Source of the DNA: Rhizophagus irregularis
Taxonomy: Eukaryota > Glomeromycota > Glomeromycetes > Glomerales > Glomeraceae
DNA length: 64,000 nt
Reading direction: 5' to 3'
Assembly (NCBI RefSeq): GCF_026210795.1
Contig: NC_089435.1
Coordinates: 1,302,001 to 1,366,000 of the forward strand
In this document: piece by piece, positions 33,524 to 43,929 of the stretch
Layout of the letters: every line of letters starts with the position of its first letter
Position numbering within the stretch: the stretch's first letter is position 1
The notes under the pieces: generated by a model
The model's database searches: none
Seen by the model: only the letters and a program-made list of their open reading frames with translations
Told to the model about the DNA's origin: nothing
Made by a program: the position numbers and the translations under genes

Positions 33524-34480
33524 GAAAATTAATATTCAAGTGCTTTTAACCTGCCTGAACAACTTTCAATTAATAAATAAAGTTGATTTCATTTGTCCAA
33601 AGTGGAGATATTACGCTCTAAATTAAAGAAAAAGAAAAGAGAGTTAATATCATCAACAAAAATGCAATCTTCTATAAGCACTACACCTACATTCATGAAA
33701 ATTAATATTCAAGTGGTTTCAACCTGCCTGAACAACTTTCAATTAATAAATGAAGTTGATTTCATTTGTCTAAAGTGGAGATATTACGCTCTAAATTAAA
33801 AAAAATAGAAAAGAGAGTTAATATCATCAAGAAAAATGCAATCTTCTTTAAGCACTACACCTACATTCATGAAAATTAATATTCAAGTGCTTTTAATCTG
33901 CCTGAACAACTTTCAATTAATAAATGAAGTTGATTTCATTTGTTCAAAGTGGAGATATTACGCTCTAAATTAAAAAAATAGAAAAGAGAGTTAATATCAT
34001 TAACAAAAATGCAATCTTCTCTAAGCACTACACCTACATTCATGAAAATTAATATTCAAGTGGTTTCAACCTGCCTGAACAACTTTCAATTAATAAATAA
34101 AGTTGATTTCATTTGTCCAAAGTGGAGATATTACGCTCTAAATTAAAAAATAGAAAAGAGAGTTAATATCATCAACAAAAATGCAATTTTCTCTAAGAAC
34201 TACACCTACATTCATGAAAATTAATATTCAAGTGGTTTCAACCTGCCTGAACAACTTTCAATTAATAAATGAAGTTGATTTCATTTGTCCAAAGTGGAGA
34301 TATTACGCTCTAAATTAAAAAAAAATAGAAAAGAGAGTTAATATTATCAAGAAAAATGCAATCTTCTTTAAGCACTACACCTACATTCATGAAAATTAAT
34401 ATTCAAGTGGTTTCAACCTGCCTGAACAACTTTTAATTAATAAATAAAGTTAATTTCATTTGTCCAAAGTGAAGATTATA
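33524..34480. repeat. Satellite, ~173-bp unit, about 5.5 copies
   Basis: The word GAAAATTAATATTCAAGTG starts at 33524, 33698, 33871, 34044, 34216 and 34391 (spacing 172-175). Each unit goes on AACCTGCCTGAACAACTTT, AAAGTGGAGATATTACGCTC and AGCACTACACCTACATTCAT. Units differ by few substitutions and by A-run length; the last is cut near 34480. Unit length is not a multiple of three and frames do not persist. Confidence 0.95.
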
Positions 34481-35034
34481 ATGTATTTGGAAAAGAAGTT
34501 TAATTTAAAAAAATTTTATATAAAAAAAATGTAATATGAAAATTAAGAACTGAGTTGACAAAAATTTGAAATAACATGAATTTTAAATTAATTCTTTCAT
34601 TAATTATAAATTCAAGTAGTTTAAAATAAAAATAGTAAGAAAAAATATTTTTTATGAAATATCACATTATTTTCTAAAAGAAAGTCTTATAAATTTAATT
34701 TGTAATTATGTAATATCCAAATATTTAATCTTACAAATAGAAAAAAATGTAAAAAAAATTTATGATGTTTTATAAAAAAAGAAAAAATTTTAAATTTTTG
34801 AAAAAAAATTTCGTCTAACACTTTTTAATTGATTATCACAAGATCTGCATGATCATCTACACGTTTTAATTTTTTTAACGAAAAAAAGAAATATATTTGA
34901 ATATTTTATTTCTTTGAAAATCAATAACGATCAACAAAATTAAATACAAATATAAAACTTATTGCTTGATGCCGCAAGTTAATATGTAGTAAAAGTGGCA
35001 CAAAAATGAATATTTTGTAATTTTATTCTAATGA
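34481..35034. other. Spacer between satellite and LINE flank
   Basis: AT-rich, no feature seen. Confidence 0.5.
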
Positions 35035-35043
35035 TATCAAAGA

Positions 35044-35184
35044 AGCAATATTGCAATATTGCAATATTGCAATAACAACGTCTATAGCAATAGCAATAGC
35101 TATATAGCTATATAGCTATAGCAATAGCAATAGCAATAGCAATAGCTATAGCTATAGCTATATAGCTATATAGCTATAGTATAA
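35044..35184. repeat. Simple repeats: GCAATATT, AGCAAT and TAGCTATA
   Basis: Successive runs of GCAATATT, AGCAAT and the self-complementary TATAGCTA. The last two can form hairpins. Confidence 0.9.
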
Positions 35185-35331
35185 GATTCAACTACGAAGT
35201 TCACATGGTGCATTCCCAAAAAGATGAAAATCTGCATGAAGATCAGAGGACAAACTACAAATTAAGCGAAAAAGTGAATGAATAAGGAAGGTCATGCAGG
35301 ATGATCACCACTTCAAAATCATACTATCGCC

Positions 35332-35352
35332 AATTAAAACAAAAAACTACTG
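35332..35352 (+). repeat. LINE target-site duplication, left copy
   Basis: A 21-bp word (AATTAAAAC at its start, AACTACTG at its end) repeated exactly at 43384-43404 after the A tail. Confidence 0.9.
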
Positions 35353-35466
35353 CAGAATTGTACGGTACTTCTTCTTCTTTGTATTCAAGACCATTTTTAC
35401 TGCGGAATTTTTAAAGGAAAAAGTTCAATTTTAAGAGTAAGTTTATTAAGTTTTAACTTGTTCGAG

Positions 35467-37557
35467 ATGTCAGGGTCGCAACCTAGGGTCCACGCCACTC
35501 GGTCAAGTACAAGACAGCAACAAGATAAAGAAGTTAACAAACCAGGACAACAGCAAACTCTTCAAGACTCGATACATAAACCAGTCTTCAATATCAATCC
35601 TATTATTCAGGATTGGCAACCTGCAAGTTCTCGTAAAACTAAAAGAAAAGATAAAGAAAAACAAGTTGAACAAAAACAACAGAAAAAACAACCTCGTTTG
35701 TCTTTTAGGCAACATAAATCTACTGAAAAAACTACTGATGATATGGATATTAATCAAGATACTTTTGCTTCTTCATCTGAAAGCGGTGGCGCAGCAAAAT
35801 CCAATACAGATAATCAAGTAACACCAGAAAATCTAGATGCACCAATTGATGGTGAAAAAAATGATGAAATGATCGTCGACAATGGAAAAATTGATAATCA
35901 AACAGATGATCAATCTTTTAATAAGGATAATCAGAAAAATGGTGATACTAATGACATAATTAGTGATAATCATTCAGAAATTTTTAATAAGGCTAAACCT
36001 ATTTTAGTTAAAATCAAAAAAGATTCTATTCCAGGAAACAATATTATTCAAAAAAAGTTTAATTTGAGAAAACAACTAGCTGGAATTAATGTTACCCTGG
36101 CCGGGGGAGTTATCTTAAATAAGAAAGAACCCGAATTTATCATTTTACCAATCATGAAAAATGATTATGATAAAATTATTAATCTAGAAATTGATATTAT
36201 TGATGATGAACAGTCACATGAAAATGGTGAAGATGCAGAGTCGAGTACTAATAGTAAGGTTAAGGAAATAATAAAATTTACACCATATCAAAAAACTAAA
36301 AAAGTTTTTACTGAAGAAGAAATTAAAGATAGAAATTGTAGAACGATTAAAGTTATAAATATTCCAATTGAAATTCCTAATTATCAAATTAGAGCTGTAT
36401 TTAACAAATATGGTGAAATAGAAGAAAATGGCTTTTATACCAGAATTAGAAATTTATATATTCAAGCTTTTATTACATATAAAAAAGAAGAAAGTCTACA
36501 AAAATTTTACAAAGGCATATGGTCAGAATGGATTGGAAAACATCAAGTACTTATTGTGCCAAAAATTTTGTCAGAAGATGAAATAGAAAAAAGATCAATG
36601 TATACAGTTAAATTAACTGGATTACCATGGAATTCAACTGCTTATGATATACATGAAGCTTTAGAAGTTAACAATCCTAAGTATATTTTTATACCACGTA
36701 ATCCAAATAATAATAAACCATTGAATTATGCAATAGTTTATTATGAAAATGATGAAGATATAGGTATTGCAGCAGAAAGAAATATTATTTTTTGTAATAG
36801 AACGCTTCATTGGGGAACTCCAGGTGAAAAATCATGCCATAGATGTGGTTCCTTTGATCATTTAATTAGTAAGTGTGATATTGAACCATCTGCTAAACCA
36901 CGTGTAATGAATAGAAAGCAAAAGCTTAAGGAGTTTCGTCAAGAAAATAACAAGAAGTTTAAAAAAGGCAGTTATGCAAATGTAACAAAACAAAATTCAT
37001 TTGAAAAACGTCAGCAAAGTAATAATTCAAATAATTATTCTAAATATAATAATGGAAATATTAATAGATATTGGAATAAAAATATTTCACGTAATAGAAA
37101 TAATAACGTTAATGAAAAGTCACTTGATCAAGGAATTTTCACGCAAATTAAACAACTTAATGAGAATTTGAATAAATTAGCTAATGATTTCAAAAAAATC
37201 CAACAAGAAAACTATCGTATTAAATCTGAATTTTATAAATATAAAGAAAATAAGTCTACAACAAGTTCAGGAAAAAATATTAAAGTCAATCAAGATAGAA
37301 GTACAATCGCCTTACAAAATGAGAATAACAAAAGATCAAGAGTTGATAATGAACAACTTGAAGCCTCAGGATCTTCAGATATAGAAAATAGTTTAAACAA
37401 ACAAAATAACGAAATTAATAGATTCGGTGATGCTTTATCAACTATGAGTAAAAATATCTCAAAAATTATGGAATATTTTACTTCTGACAATAATAATGAC
37501 GTTAATAATTTTCAAGGGGATAAAATTATTGACAATAATGAATCCCATGAGGATTAA
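35467..37557 (+). CDS. LINE ORF1: RRM-like and CCHC zinc-knuckle protein (696 aa)
   Basis: The frame is open from 35458 (TTG), but the first ATG is at 35467 (MSGSQPRVHATRSSTRQ). A basic, Gln/Lys-rich and then acidic disordered half reaches residue ~270. Two RRM-like folds follow: ~290-375 (RTIKVINIPIEIPNYQIRAV) and ~380-455 (YTVKLTGLPWNSTAYDIHEA). One CCHC knuckle lies at ~457-470 (CHRCGSFDHLISKC, Cys-x2-Cys-x4-His-x4-Cys). Basic Asn-rich linker, then a coiled coil ~560-600 (IKQLNENLNKLANDFKKIQQ). By analogy it binds the element RNA and forms the ribonucleoprotein that ORF2 uses. The stop is 24 nt before ORF2. Paired RRM-like folds plus one knuckle differ from the three-knuckle ORF1 of many I-type elements. 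Confidence 0.88.
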   Translation: MSGSQPRVHATRSSTRQQQDKEVNKPGQQQTLQDSIHKPVFNINPIIQDWQPASSRKTKRKDKEKQVEQKQQKKQPRLSFRQHKSTEKTTDDMDINQDTFASSSESGGAAKSNTDNQVTPENLDAPIDGEKNDEMIVDNGKIDNQTDDQSFNKDNQKNGDTNDIISDNHSEIFNKAKPILVKIKKDSIPGNNIIQKKFNLRKQLAGINVTLAGGVILNKKEPEFIILPIMKNDYDKIINLEIDIIDDEQSHENGEDAESSTNSKVKEIIKFTPYQKTKKVFTEEEIKDRNCRTIKVINIPIEIPNYQIRAVFNKYGEIEENGFYTRIRNLYIQAFITYKKEESLQKFYKGIWSEWIGKHQVLIVPKILSEDEIEKRSMYTVKLTGLPWNSTAYDIHEALEVNNPKYIFIPRNPNNNKPLNYAIVYYENDEDIGIAAERNIIFCNRTLHWGTPGEKSCHRCGSFDHLISKCDIEPSAKPRVMNRKQKLKEFRQENNKKFKKGSYANVTKQNSFEKRQQSNNSNNYSKYNNGNINRYWNKNISRNRNNNVNEKSLDQGIFTQIKQLNENLNKLANDFKKIQQENYRIKSEFYKYKENKSTTSSGKNIKVNQDRSTIALQNENNKRSRVDNEQLEASGSSDIENSLNKQNNEINRFGDALSTMSKNISKIMEYFTSDNNNDVNNFQGDKIIDNNESHED

Positions 37558-37581
37558 ATACCCCTTTAAATATTATTTTTA

Positions 37582-40500
37582 ATGATGAACAATAAAAAAA
37601 CACATTCTTTTAAGAAAAAACATTATAATAATCCTTCCCCTGTTAATCAAAAATCACGTTCAAATTTAAATAATCAACAAATTTATCGTCCGAAAACACG
37701 TCAACGACTCAATTTATCAGATATAATTAAAATAGCTTCATTGAATATTAAAGGTATAACTGATGTTAAAAAACAATTCTTAATTGATATATTAGGTGAA
37801 TATAATATAACTATTTTGGGTCTATCAGAAACTAATATATCAAACAAAATGGCAAAACATTCTTTTAATTTTTATAGAAATAATTATGTTACTTATTTTG
37901 CAAATGAGGAAACTAATTATAGGGGAAATGGTGTAGGTCTTATTATTAAGAAAAATTATGCACGGCATATAGTCAATTATAATAGCTTCAAAGGAAGAAT
38001 TATATATGTTAATTTTATTTTTAGTGGAAATAAAAAAATGAGAATCATTAATTATTATGGAAAATCTGGACGAGTTACTTTAGATAATTTTAATCAAGAA
38101 GTTAAAATTTATTTTGATAAAATCAAAGAATTGGTTAGAGAAAGTAAAGCACAAAATGCAGAAATTATTCTTCTTGGTGATTTTAATCTTCATTATGAAA
38201 AATATCTGGATGATAAAAATAATAATCGTAAAATGAAAAAAGAACATAAACTTTTTGAATGGATTGAAGATGAACAAAATTTTTATGATCCTTTCTATAT
38301 CATGTTCGATAATTTATCACAACATTCCTTAAATACTTTCTATCCTTTTAATACAAATCAAAATCCTTCTAGAATAGATTACATTTGGGTAACAGAAAAT
38401 TTATTTTCAGAAACACAAGAATGCAAAATTGTTAATACAACAACAATTAATACTGATCATAGAATGTTAGTGTATTCAATATGGTCAGAAGATTTGATTG
38501 GAAATATTGCTAATATCAAACGGAAGGAAGGATTTAAAGAAGTTTATAAGTATGATAAAATGGATGGAGAGCAATGGGAATTATTTCAGAATGATCTTAA
38601 TAAATACATTTCAAATTCAGAAATTTTAAAATTTAATTTTAACGATAAAAATAATATTAATCATATATGGGATAAGATCAAAAAAGGTCTTGTTCAAGCT
38701 AGTAAAAATTGTATTCCAATAGAAAAAATCAAATTAACTAAAAGTCAAGTCAACCCAATGAAAATATCTAATGCATATAAAGTAATGAAATTTTTAATAA
38801 ATTTCAGACGTTCAATTAAAGATTCAAGAAAAAGAAATCATGTGATCAGAAATTGGATTACATATAGAAAAAAATTATTGGAAATTGGAAGAGAAAAAAG
38901 TGATTATTGTTGGAATAAAATTCCTAAGGATGATAAAAGTGTCAAGGAAATTTTTGAAGAAATAAAAAATTTATATCAAATTTATTTAATCCTATATAAT
39001 CACGATCTTTTACAATTCAAAGAAGAAAAAATTAAACTAGCAATTGACCAACGCTGTGAAGATTTATTAGAAAATCAAAAACGTATGATTAATAGTGTAA
39101 TGGAACGTGAAATTAAATCCATTGTATTAGACAGAGTTCTAATTAAAGAAAATAATGAAGATAAATTAATCACTGATGAAGAAAAAATAAAAGATATTGT
39201 AAACGATCATTTTCAAAATATTGCAGGATCAACAAACCAACCTAAGATTTTATCAGAATATTGGGCAAAATTTTATTTTCCTCAAGATGAAATTAATGAT
39301 AAAATTTATAAAGATTTGATGGTAGAGCCTACAAATGATGAATTGAATGAAGCTTTAAATAAATTATCAAATAATAAAGCTTCTGGACCTACGGGTATTA
39401 GTAATGAAATGTTGAAACACGCATCTCCAGAATTTAAAGAAATTATTAGAAAATTAATTATTTTAATTTTTAATAATCAAGAGATACCATTAGAATGGAA
39501 ATATGCTAATGTTTATCCTATACCGAAACCAAAGCCATGGGGTTGTCAACTAGTTAATACACGCCCAATAACTTTGTTGGAAACGGCTAGGAAATTAATG
39601 GTATCAATAATGAATGCAAGATTATCAACAATTCTTCAGAAAAACAAAATTCTTAAAGGTTTACAATTTGCTGGATTGCCTTTCAGTTCAACTTTTGAAC
39701 CATTAAGGATTATTAATGAAATAATTCAAGATGCTAATGAGAATGATAAGGAACTGTGGATTTTATCATTAGACATGTCAAAAGCATATGATCGTGTTAA
39801 TATTTTTATGTTAGAAAAAGCTATGCAACGTCTTAAAATACCAAGTTCTTTTATTAATTTAACAAAAGAGTTATTTTTAGGACGGAAAAATAGTGTATTT
39901 ACAGCAGGAGGATTAAGTAATCCATATGATGTAATGGTTGGAATCGATCAAGGGGAAATAATCTCACCACTTTTGTGGTGTATATATTATGATCCACTTC
40001 TTACTGCCATACAGCAAGAACACTTTGGATATCGTGTAAAAGCAAAAAAGAAAATCAATTTATATGAAAATATAGAGGTAGAAGTAAAACAAAACATTAC
40101 CAGCATGGCATATATGGATGATACTAATATGTTAGCTGGCAATAAAGAAGAATTAGAAAAAATATTAAAAACGGCTGATGACTTCTATACTCTTAACGAT
40201 ATTCAAATAAATAAAGAAAAATCTGAATTGTTACTTAAGAAAAAGAATTTTAATTTTAATGAAAAAATAGAGTTAGAATTTGGCAATCAGAAAATCAAAA
40301 TCAAACCTAAAGGAAAAACAGAAAGTCTTAGAATCTTGGGTGTTTGGTTCAATATATATAATGATAACAATTTTATCAAACAACAAGCCTTTGATGAAGT
40401 TAAAAATTTAAGTAATAACCTGCTGAAGAACAAATGCATAACAGATAAAATTAGTTCCTATATTTTTAATGCTGTAATATTACCACGTATCGAATATAGG

Positions 40501-43086
40501 ACACAAACGATAATACTATCAGAAAAAGATTGTGAAAAAATTATGGTTCCTTATAGAAAAAATTTTAAAAATAAATTAAAGTTAGCTTCAACTGCACCAA
40601 ATATAATTATGGAATTGAATTTATTATATAATATTCGTTCAATTTTTGATAATCAATTGCAAGCTAAGGTTAATAATTTTATAATTCAAATTAATGATCA
40701 AGGAATTCTAGGAAAAATAATGGAAATTCGTTTAGTAGATATTCAAAATAAACTACTTTTACCTTTCAATCCTTTAATTAATTTTCCTTTTTCTAATAAA
40801 GATTTAATCTTTATGGGTCAACATTTGCGAAATAATTTTATTATTAATAATTTATTATTAATGAAAAGTTATAATTTTAGTATAGAATTTAATAAACACA
40901 ATATTGGGAAAAATAGTACTGTATTAGGAAGGGGTCGTCATATTATGGAAATTGTTGGAACTGAAAGTTTTTTGAAAAATATAAAAATTTTACGTATGAA
41001 TAATTTATACTTTTTGGACCAATTTTTATCTCCTGATAACAAAACTCTTCTGACATGGTGGAATATAAAAAATAAGATATTTGCTCTTAGTAATAATAGA
41101 AATAGTAATGTAGTTAATACGCCAAATATATATAAAAAAATTCAGTCTTTAGTTACAACTAATGGAAAAAATTATAATGTTAAAGAGGAATATATAGATA
41201 ATAATGTAGTCACAAATTTGGGTGGTTATGAATTTTTACCAATTAATATTCATATTAATAATATTATAACATCTTTTAATATGTTTCATTTTGAAAATAT
41301 TTATGGAAAAATAATTGAAGAAAAGCCCTTTACATATATTTTTGAACATTTTAAAAGAATATCAGACACAAGTGAAATTAATTTGTTTATTAAAGTATGT
41401 AATGGTTGTGAATATAATATTGGTCAAATAGAGGGTAAATGTATAATAGAATCAATGAAAACTGAAATATATGAAGTGAGATATAAAAGACTTATTAAAT
41501 GGAAGGGATATAAGGCATATCTTCTAAAGGAAGCACAACATAATTATATGGAAAATATTATAAGATATGATCAATTTTTTAAACGAAACCCTTTATATTA
41601 CTCTTCATATGATAATTATCAATTACGTTTTGATGAAAATAGTTTAGATATTATTGAAAAATATATAGATTTATCATTAGATAAACAGAAATTATTTGAT
41701 TCAAGAAAAATTTTATATGATTCAAACATTAAAGATTTTGTTTGCTATACAGATGGTTCAATTAAAGATATTACCAAAGAATATGTATCAGCTACTTTTG
41801 GAACAACTTTTTATAATTTGTCCTTGCAAAAAATTTTGGAATTAATATCATCTTATAATAATTGGATTTCATCAACACGTGCAGAAATTTTTGCTTTATT
41901 AATTACTTTGCTAATAGCACCTTCTAATAGTAATTTAACAGTTTATACAGATAGTGCTAGCGTTATTAGTAATTTTGAAAAATTTAAATTTTATAATTTT
42001 ACTTTAGTTACTAGACAAATTTTTAAAATTAGTAATAACAACATTCTTTGGAAAATAATTATGGATATTATTAAAGAAAATAATTTATCTGTTAATATAT
42101 TTAAAGTTAATGCTCATACAGATGATTCTTTAAATAATTATGTCGACAATATTGTTTCTTTGGCACATAATGATCAAAATTTAGGAATTAATTTAAATTA
42201 TAATAATTTTTATGATCTTCCTTGGATTCCCAAATGGAATGGCATAGTTATAGAAAAATCTTTAAGAAAGTTAATTACATTAACAACCAATACGAAAAAT
42301 TTGGAAAGGTTTTTAAATTTAAATAGAAATGATAAGTATAGAAAATGTGAAATAGATTGGTCAATTTTTTTTAATAATTTTTTGGGAGAAAAACAAAAAT
42401 TATACACTGATTTCAAAGAATCAAAAATTAGAAGACGCAAAATTCAGTTGATGATTGAAGAACTTCCTTGCATTGAACAAATTAAAAGAACTTTATTTTC
42501 ATTATATAAAGAAAGGTTTTGTCCTATGTGTGAAGAGGATGAAGAAGATTTCAATCATATCTGGTTTTGTGAAGAAAGACGAGAGGATATGGATGATTTA
42601 ATTTCAGGAGTACAAAATTGGCTTCTTTTAGAAATTAATAAAATTTTAGATCCTATTAATCATATTACTCTTGAACATATTAAAAATCTCAATGATATTT
42701 GGAAACTTGAAGTATCAGAGGATCACATAACTTTTATAGATTTAATTAAAGGTTTCTTTCCTTGTTCGTTAATTAATTTTTTTAAACAATTATTATCTAC
42801 GAAATCAAAAGTTGAAATTTTGTCATATAATTTTAGGAATGAAATTTTGGATAAATCTATGATTTTTTGGAAAGTGAGGTGTAATAAACTTAATGAAATT
42901 GATAGAGGTTTGGGAATTGATAAAAATGTTAAAAAACAACATTTTGGTAAAGAGCAGTTTATTGACAAAACGCGTAAATCAAAAAATAAGAAATACTTTA
43001 ATCTACAAAGTCTTCAAAGTCATATTTATTTTGGGGGTAATACAATAGATTACTATAATATTGTTGATTACGGTAGTGTTTCGTAG
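37582..43086 (+). CDS. LINE ORF2: endonuclease-reverse transcriptase-RNase H (1834 aa)
   Basis: APE-like endonuclease at residues ~48-300: IASLNIKG, GLSETNIS (catalytic Glu), LLGDFN, SRIDYIWV and TDHRM. Reverse transcriptase at ~590-960: NKASGPTGISNEML; LDMSKAYDRV (motif A Asp); GIDQGEIISPLLW (motif B); AYMDDTNML (motif C, YMDD near residue 844). RNase H at ~1385-1520: CYTDGS, TRAEIFAL, VYTDSASVI and KVNAHTDD...NNYVDN supply the Asp-Glu-Asp-Asp set. A C-terminal zinc motif lies near 1646 (CPMCEEDEEDFNHIWFC). It nicks target DNA and copies the element RNA at the nick. No frameshift or missing catalytic residue was seen, so the enzyme is plausibly active. YMDD is less usual than the FADD/YADD of most LINEs. 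Confidence 0.93.
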   Translation: MMNNKKTHSFKKKHYNNPSPVNQKSRSNLNNQQIYRPKTRQRLNLSDIIKIASLNIKGITDVKKQFLIDILGEYNITILGLSETNISNKMAKHSFNFYRNNYVTYFANEETNYRGNGVGLIIKKNYARHIVNYNSFKGRIIYVNFIFSGNKKMRIINYYGKSGRVTLDNFNQEVKIYFDKIKELVRESKAQNAEIILLGDFNLHYEKYLDDKNNNRKMKKEHKLFEWIEDEQNFYDPFYIMFDNLSQHSLNTFYPFNTNQNPSRIDYIWVTENLFSETQECKIVNTTTINTDHRMLVYSIWSEDLIGNIANIKRKEGFKEVYKYDKMDGEQWELFQNDLNKYISNSEILKFNFNDKNNINHIWDKIKKGLVQASKNCIPIEKIKLTKSQVNPMKISNAYKVMKFLINFRRSIKDSRKRNHVIRNWITYRKKLLEIGREKSDYCWNKIPKDDKSVKEIFEEIKNLYQIYLILYNHDLLQFKEEKIKLAIDQRCEDLLENQKRMINSVMEREIKSIVLDRVLIKENNEDKLITDEEKIKDIVNDHFQNIAGSTNQPKILSEYWAKFYFPQDEINDKIYKDLMVEPTNDELNEALNKLSNNKASGPTGISNEMLKHASPEFKEIIRKLIILIFNNQEIPLEWKYANVYPIPKPKPWGCQLVNTRPITLLETARKLMVSIMNARLSTILQKNKILKGLQFAGLPFSSTFEPLRIINEIIQDANENDKELWILSLDMSKAYDRVNIFMLEKAMQRLKIPSSFINLTKELFLGRKNSVFTAGGLSNPYDVMVGIDQGEIISPLLWCIYYDPLLTAIQQEHFGYRVKAKKKINLYENIEVEVKQNITSMAYMDDTNMLAGNKEELEKILKTADDFYTLNDIQINKEKSELLLKKKNFNFNEKIELEFGNQKIKIKPKGKTESLRILGVWFNIYNDNNFIKQQAFDEVKNLSNNLLKNKCITDKISSYIFNAVILPRIEYRTQTIILSEKDCEKIMVPYRKNFKNKLKLASTAPNIIMELNLLYNIRSIFDNQLQAKVNNFIIQINDQGILGKIMEIRLVDIQNKLLLPFNPLINFPFSNKDLIFMGQHLRNNFIINNLLLMKSYNFSIEFNKHNIGKNSTVLGRGRHIMEIVGTESFLKNIKILRMNNLYFLDQFLSPDNKTLLTWWNIKNKIFALSNNRNSNVVNTPNIYKKIQSLVTTNGKNYNVKEEYIDNNVVTNLGGYEFLPINIHINNIITSFNMFHFENIYGKIIEEKPFTYIFEHFKRISDTSEINLFIKVCNGCEYNIGQIEGKCIIESMKTEIYEVRYKRLIKWKGYKAYLLKEAQHNYMENIIRYDQFFKRNPLYYSSYDNYQLRFDENSLDIIEKYIDLSLDKQKLFDSRKILYDSNIKDFVCYTDGSIKDITKEYVSATFGTTFYNLSLQKILELISSYNNWISSTRAEIFALLITLLIAPSNSNLTVYTDSASVISNFEKFKFYNFTLVTRQIFKISNNNILWKIIMDIIKENNLSVNIFKVNAHTDDSLNNYVDNIVSLAHNDQNLGINLNYNNFYDLPWIPKWNGIVIEKSLRKLITLTTNTKNLERFLNLNRNDKYRKCEIDWSIFFNNFLGEKQKLYTDFKESKIRRRKIQLMIEELPCIEQIKRTLFSLYKERFCPMCEEDEEDFNHIWFCEERREDMDDLISGVQNWLLLEINKILDPINHITLEHIKNLNDIWKLEVSEDHITFIDLIKGFFPCSLINFFKQLLSTKSKVEILSYNFRNEILDKSMIFWKVRCNKLNEIDRGLGIDKNVKKQHFGKEQFIDKTRKSKNKKYFNLQSLQSHIYFGGNTIDYYNIVDYGSVS

Positions 43087-43383
43087 TATTATTTTTATTA
43101 TCTTTTGATGTTGTAGTAGTAATTAAAGGAGTTGTGGTGAGTTTTTATATAACATTACCGAAGTCCATACGAATAGTAGTAGTTATGCGGATAGTTTAGT
43201 GAACCTATTTGGGTGAGCAGGATGGTAGATAGTTCTTTTGAACATAAAATCTTAAGTCCCTAATAATATTATAGTACTAGTTCGATCGTGTTCTTTACTA
43301 AATGTTATATAATGTAGATCTTTTCCTTTTTTGTAATTTTTCTTATTTCTAAATAAAGTTGACTTCGTTAAAAAAAAAAAAAA

Positions 43384-43404
43384 AATTAAAACAAAAAACT
43401 ACTG
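43384..43404 (+). repeat. LINE target-site duplication, right copy
   Basis: Exact repeat of 35332-35352. Its first two A residues could equally belong to the A tail. Confidence 0.9.
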
Positions 43405-43428
43405 TAACCATCTTTAACTTACTTAGTA

Positions 43429-43556
43429 CATATCGGCTGATCAGAAAAGCCCCCTATAATTTTATATTTTACATTAAGTAACCCATCAGTTATATAATGA
43501 ATCAATAAACTGAGCTTAAATATTAATTGGCTTGGTTTTTCCAATCAGCCGATATG
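43429..43556. mobile_element. MITE-like element, 128 bp
   Basis: CATATCGGCTGAT at the left pairs with ATCAGCCGATATG at the right, and inner GAAAAGCC pairs partly with GGCTTGGTTTTTC. Non-coding; 25 bp from the LINE target duplication. Confidence 0.6.
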
Positions 43557-43929
43557 ATTACATTATAATATAAATTTTTCTATTTAAACAAACTCATTGG
43601 TCTCGGTGCGAAGCTGCTAGTTATAAACTAAAAAAACAATTATAAAAGAAAGAATTTATAAATTTTACATTATGTTTTATCATAAAACAAGTTCAAAATA
43701 AATAAAATAAATTATATTTATATTTCATATATTTTACATTTACATTTTATAGTCCTAACTCCCCTTTAAACATGAACTATTGTTAAATATTAAAAATAAC
43801 TATCGATACTCATTGACATATTGATTATTAGTCAGCAGGTTATGTCGGATCATTAAAATTACAGCAAACGCGTATTTATTATGCAAACTTTATTGTGGCG
43901 TAATTTTAATAAGCAAATCAAAAAAAATT

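Larger units (their letters stand above)
35353..43383 (+). mobile_element. Full-length LINE-type non-LTR retrotransposon (8.03 kb)
   Basis: Parts in order: ~115-nt 5'UTR, ORF1 (nucleic-acid binding), 24-nt gap, ORF2 (endonuclease, reverse transcriptase, RNase H, zinc motif), ~280-nt 3'UTR and an A tail of about 14. It is bounded by an exact 21-bp target duplication. Both ORFs are open over their whole length. These traits point to a young insertion. Its 3' end recurs as a truncated copy at 9792-9915. By ORF2 plan (APE-type endonuclease plus RNase H after RT) it belongs to the I/Tad-like part of LINE diversity; the exact clade is not assigned. Confidence 0.92.

Noticed and set aside
33593-33799. 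68-aa open frame in the satellite
   Set aside because: Frame is not kept between units and unit length is not a multiple of three.
33524-34480. CRISPR-like regular repeat
   Set aside because: Units are contiguous 173-bp satellite copies without short repeats and unique spacers, in a eukaryotic setting.
37184-38277. Short frames overlapping LINE ORF1 and ORF2 on both strands
   Set aside because: Shadows of the real reading frames without motifs.
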